This document shows, piece by piece, positions 15,354 to 17,294 of a stretch of 17,294 nt of DNA. Below the pieces are notes generated by a model. That model saw only the letters and a program-made list of their open reading frames with translations. It had not been told where the DNA came from and did not search any database. The stretch covers positions 1,927,008 to 1,944,301 of the forward strand of contig LS998015.1 of the NCBI GenBank assembly GCA_900498245.1, written 5' to 3'. This DNA comes from Candidatus Zixiibacteriota bacterium (GTDB lineage: Bacteria > Zixibacteria > MSB-5A5 > GN15 > PGXB01). Made by a program: the position numbers and the translations under genes. Numbering within the stretch: position 1 is the stretch's first letter; every line of letters starts with the position of its first letter.

Positions 15354-16682
15354 ATGAAAAAAGCCTTCTACAAGTTGATCGGGATTCGTCCCGGGCTTTT
15401 GATGCTTCTGGCATATCTGTTCGTGATAACCTCAGGAAGTCTGATTCTTCTTCTGCCGTCCTGCCGCACGACTGAAACATCTTTTCTGGATTCCTTTTTT
15501 ACTTGCACTTCGGCGGTATGCGTGACCGGCCTGATTACGGTCAATACCGCCACGGTTTGGACCTTTTGGGGACATTTGACCATATTGCTTCTGATTCAGC
15601 TCGGCGGCCTCGGGATCATGACCATTGCCACCATCGTTTTTATCTCCGCGGGGCGAAGGATTTCCGCGGGAGAAAGACTGTATTTCGAAGCGACCGTAGC
15701 AGTGGGGAAATTTCACGATGTTTTCTATCTGTTGAAACGGATCTTCATATTCACCTTTGCCCTGGAAATGGTTGGGACTTTTTTTCTGACAATCGGTTTT
15801 ATGAAATATTATGATTTCCCGGACGCATTCTGGTACGGAGTCTTTCATGCCGTCTCGGCCTTCAATAACGCCGGATTTTCGCTTTTCTCGAGCAACCTGC
15901 AGAATTTTTCTGGCGATATAATCGTCAATTTGACCGCCATGGCCATGATCATACTGGGCGGATTGGGATATTTCGTAATGATCGAAATGACCGAAATAGC
16001 CGTCAAGAGGAAACGTCGCCATCTATCGCTTCACACCAAATCAGTTTTGATTGTCACAGCCTGCCTGATTTTGTTCGGGGCGCTGGCTCTTTATTCCTCC
16101 GGTAAATTGACGCTTCTTGATTCTTTCTTTCAATCGGTTACGGCCAGAACGGCGGGTTTCAATACGGTCGATATAGCCGCCTTGCCGCACGCCGCAGTGG
16201 TGGTTTTGATGGTGCTGATGTTTATCGGGGCTTCGCCGGGTTCGACCGGCGGCGGAATAAAAACCACCTCTTTTTTACTGGTCCTTCAATTGGCCATTAG
16301 CCGCCTTCGCGGCCACACCAAAGTGACCGCCTTTCACCGCACTATTCCGACTTCCGATATTATCAAATCGGTGGCCGTATTTACACTGGGAATATTAATT
16401 GTAACGGCGGTATCGGCGGCAATTGTCGTCTTTCAGTCGGCCCTGCCGATTACGGACGCCCGGATATTCCGCGATGCCGTTTTCGAAACAATTTCGGCTT
16501 TCGGGACGGTTGGACTTTCGCTCGGAATAACACCTTATTTGACGGGGGCGTCCAAAATCGCTATTATCATAACCATGCTGATCGGCAAAGTCGGTCTCCT
16601 GACCATCGCTTACAGTCTGGCGGCCCCTAAAGGGCGCCGGACGGAAGTTATTTATGCTGAAGAAAATGTCATGATAGGATAA
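15354..16682 (+). CDS. ktrB: Potassium uptake channel subunit, TrkH/KtrB family
   Basis: The protein has 442 residues, an integral membrane potassium translocation subunit built from four M1-P-M2 repeats. The four selectivity-filter segments are visible: 'TSAVCVTGL' (52-60), 'AFNNAGFS' (169-176), 'TARTAGFN' (263-270) and 'AFGTVGLS' (382-389), each with the conserved filter glycine. The gating-loop sequence 'SPGSTGGGIKT' (294-304) after the third repeat is intact. The length and lack of extra N-terminal helices fit KtrB better than the longer E. coli TrkH. ATG 15354 was chosen over an in-frame TTG at 15348 two codons upstream; there is no clear Shine-Dalgarno. The KtrA subunit gene follows after 6 bp, so the two form an operon and should assemble as a ring-gated K+ (often Na+-dependent) uptake system in the cytoplasmic membrane. 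Confidence 0.93.
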   Translation: MKKAFYKLIGIRPGLLMLLAYLFVITSGSLILLLPSCRTTETSFLDSFFTCTSAVCVTGLITVNTATVWTFWGHLTILLLIQLGGLGIMTIATIVFISAGRRISAGERLYFEATVAVGKFHDVFYLLKRIFIFTFALEMVGTFFLTIGFMKYYDFPDAFWYGVFHAVSAFNNAGFSLFSSNLQNFSGDIIVNLTAMAMIILGGLGYFVMIEMTEIAVKRKRRHLSLHTKSVLIVTACLILFGALALYSSGKLTLLDSFFQSVTARTAGFNTVDIAALPHAAVVVLMVLMFIGASPGSTGGGIKTTSFLLVLQLAISRLRGHTKVTAFHRTIPTSDIIKSVAVFTLGILIVTAVSAAIVVFQSALPITDARIFRDAVFETISAFGTVGLSLGITPYLTGASKIAIIITMLIGKVGLLTIAYSLAAPKGRRTEVIYAEENVMIG

Positions 16683-16688
16683 AATATT

Positions 16689-17294
16689 ATGAAAAGATTC
16701 GGGGTGATAGGCCTGGGAAATTTCGGTTTCTATATCGCCAAAACTCTTTCGGAAGAGAAGCATGAAGTAGTGGCGATCGATACCAAGCAATCCAAAGTTC
16801 AAAAGGTTTCGGAGTTTGTCGATATGGCGGTAGTCGGCGATGCCACCGATATCGAACTCCTGAAACGGCTCGGACTGGCCGAATGCGAGGCGGTCATTGT
16901 CTCGACCGGCGATGAAATTCAGTTCTCCATTCTGATTACGATGTTTCTCAAGGAACTCGGTTGCGGTAATGTCGTGGCCAAAGCGACCTCCGAAGAACAT
17001 GCCCGCGTTCTGGAAAAAGTCGGAGCCGACCGGGTTATTATTCCCGAAAAGGAAATGGCCGAGAAGAGCGCCAAATCGCTGGCCACTCCCAACATGATCG
17101 ACTTTGTGCCCCTATCGGAAGAATATGTTGTCGCCGAAATATCGCCGGGGTCGGAAATGCTGCATCGCTCTCTCTCCGATGTCCAACTGCGCACCCGTTT
17201 CAATGTACAATTATTGGCTATTAAGGAAATAATTCCGGATAAACTGATTTTTGTCCCGTCGCCGGATTACAAATTCAAAGACAGCGATATACTT
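16689..17294 (+). CDS. ktrA: Potassium uptake regulatory subunit KtrA (RCK protein), 3' end cut off
   Basis: The frame is open from ATG 16689 to the end of the window, giving 202 residues. An RCK_N (TrkA-N) Rossmann domain occupies about 1-135, with the dinucleotide loop 'GLGNFG' (8-13), Asp31 at the end of beta-2 ('VVAID'), which favours NAD(H)/ATP/ADP-type ligands, and 'GDATD' (50-54). The RCK_C domain begins near 140 ('FVPLSEEYVVAEI') and continues to the edge. By comparison with the usual KtrA length of about 220 residues only the last 20 or so are missing, so this is the single-RCK KtrA form. A double-length TrkA cannot be fully excluded. It forms the cytoplasmic ring that opens or closes KtrB in response to bound nucleotide (family knowledge). 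AGGA at 16676-16679, inside the end of ktrB, is a well placed ribosome binding site. Confidence 0.92.
   Translation, partial: MKRFGVIGLGNFGFYIAKTLSEEKHEVVAIDTKQSKVQKVSEFVDMAVVGDATDIELLKRLGLAECEAVIVSTGDEIQFSILITMFLKELGCGNVVAKATSEEHARVLEKVGADRVIIPEKEMAEKSAKSLATPNMIDFVPLSEEYVVAEISPGSEMLHRSLSDVQLRTRFNVQLLAIKEIIPDKLIFVPSPDYKFKDSDIL

Overview
The window (17.3 kb, no single intergenic gap above about 220 bp) looks like chromosomal sequence from an uncultured, Gram-negative-type bacterium of the Fibrobacteres-Chlorobi-Bacteroidetes (FCB) neighbourhood. Candidate phylum Zixibacteria or a relative is my best guess. The reasons are a secreted dockerin-bearing protein with NILD-type loops, four large secreted proteins with 'YPNPYR' C-terminal sorting-like domains of the type IX secretion (T9SS)/FlgD-like kind, and promoter-like TTG-N19/20-TAAATTT boxes of the Bacteroidetes style. 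The taxonomic placement is inference from protein style and not from any marker gene.

Layout. (1) Positions 1-1008, + strand: the 3' part of an M16-family zinc-peptidase-like protein carrying an extra C-terminal LolA-like domain. It is closed by a strong intrinsic terminator at 1023-1060. (2) 1159-2001: a secreted protein with a cohesin-like beta-sandwich followed by a two-loop dockerin. (3) 2150-12887, the centre of the window: a tandem array of four paralogous secreted proteins of 853-876 residues (2150-4777, 4994-7624, 7696-10308, 10326-12887), all on the + strand and collinear over their whole length. The second copy has its own promoter-like element. Copies 3 and 4 are 17 bp apart, so probably cotranscribed. 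A strong hairpin terminator lies between copies 2 and 3. (4) 12888-15280, - strand: a two-gene operon, a MurG/MGDG-synthase-like GT-B glycosyltransferase followed by an MFS transporter with a TAATG overlap. It converges on the array with back-to-back stop codons. (5) 15354 to the end, + strand: a potassium uptake pair, the KtrB channel and the KtrA regulatory subunit. KtrA runs off the window about 20 residues before its expected end.

The potassium system, the glycosyltransferase/transporter pair and the peptidase are recognisable families. The four-gene paralog array is the unusual part. It is a family of large exported proteins with a conserved N-terminal region I do not recognise, two acidic calcium-loop-like motifs, an Fn3-like domain interrupted by a long insertion, and a sorting-type C-terminal domain. 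No secretion machinery, transposon, CRISPR array, tRNA or rRNA was seen.
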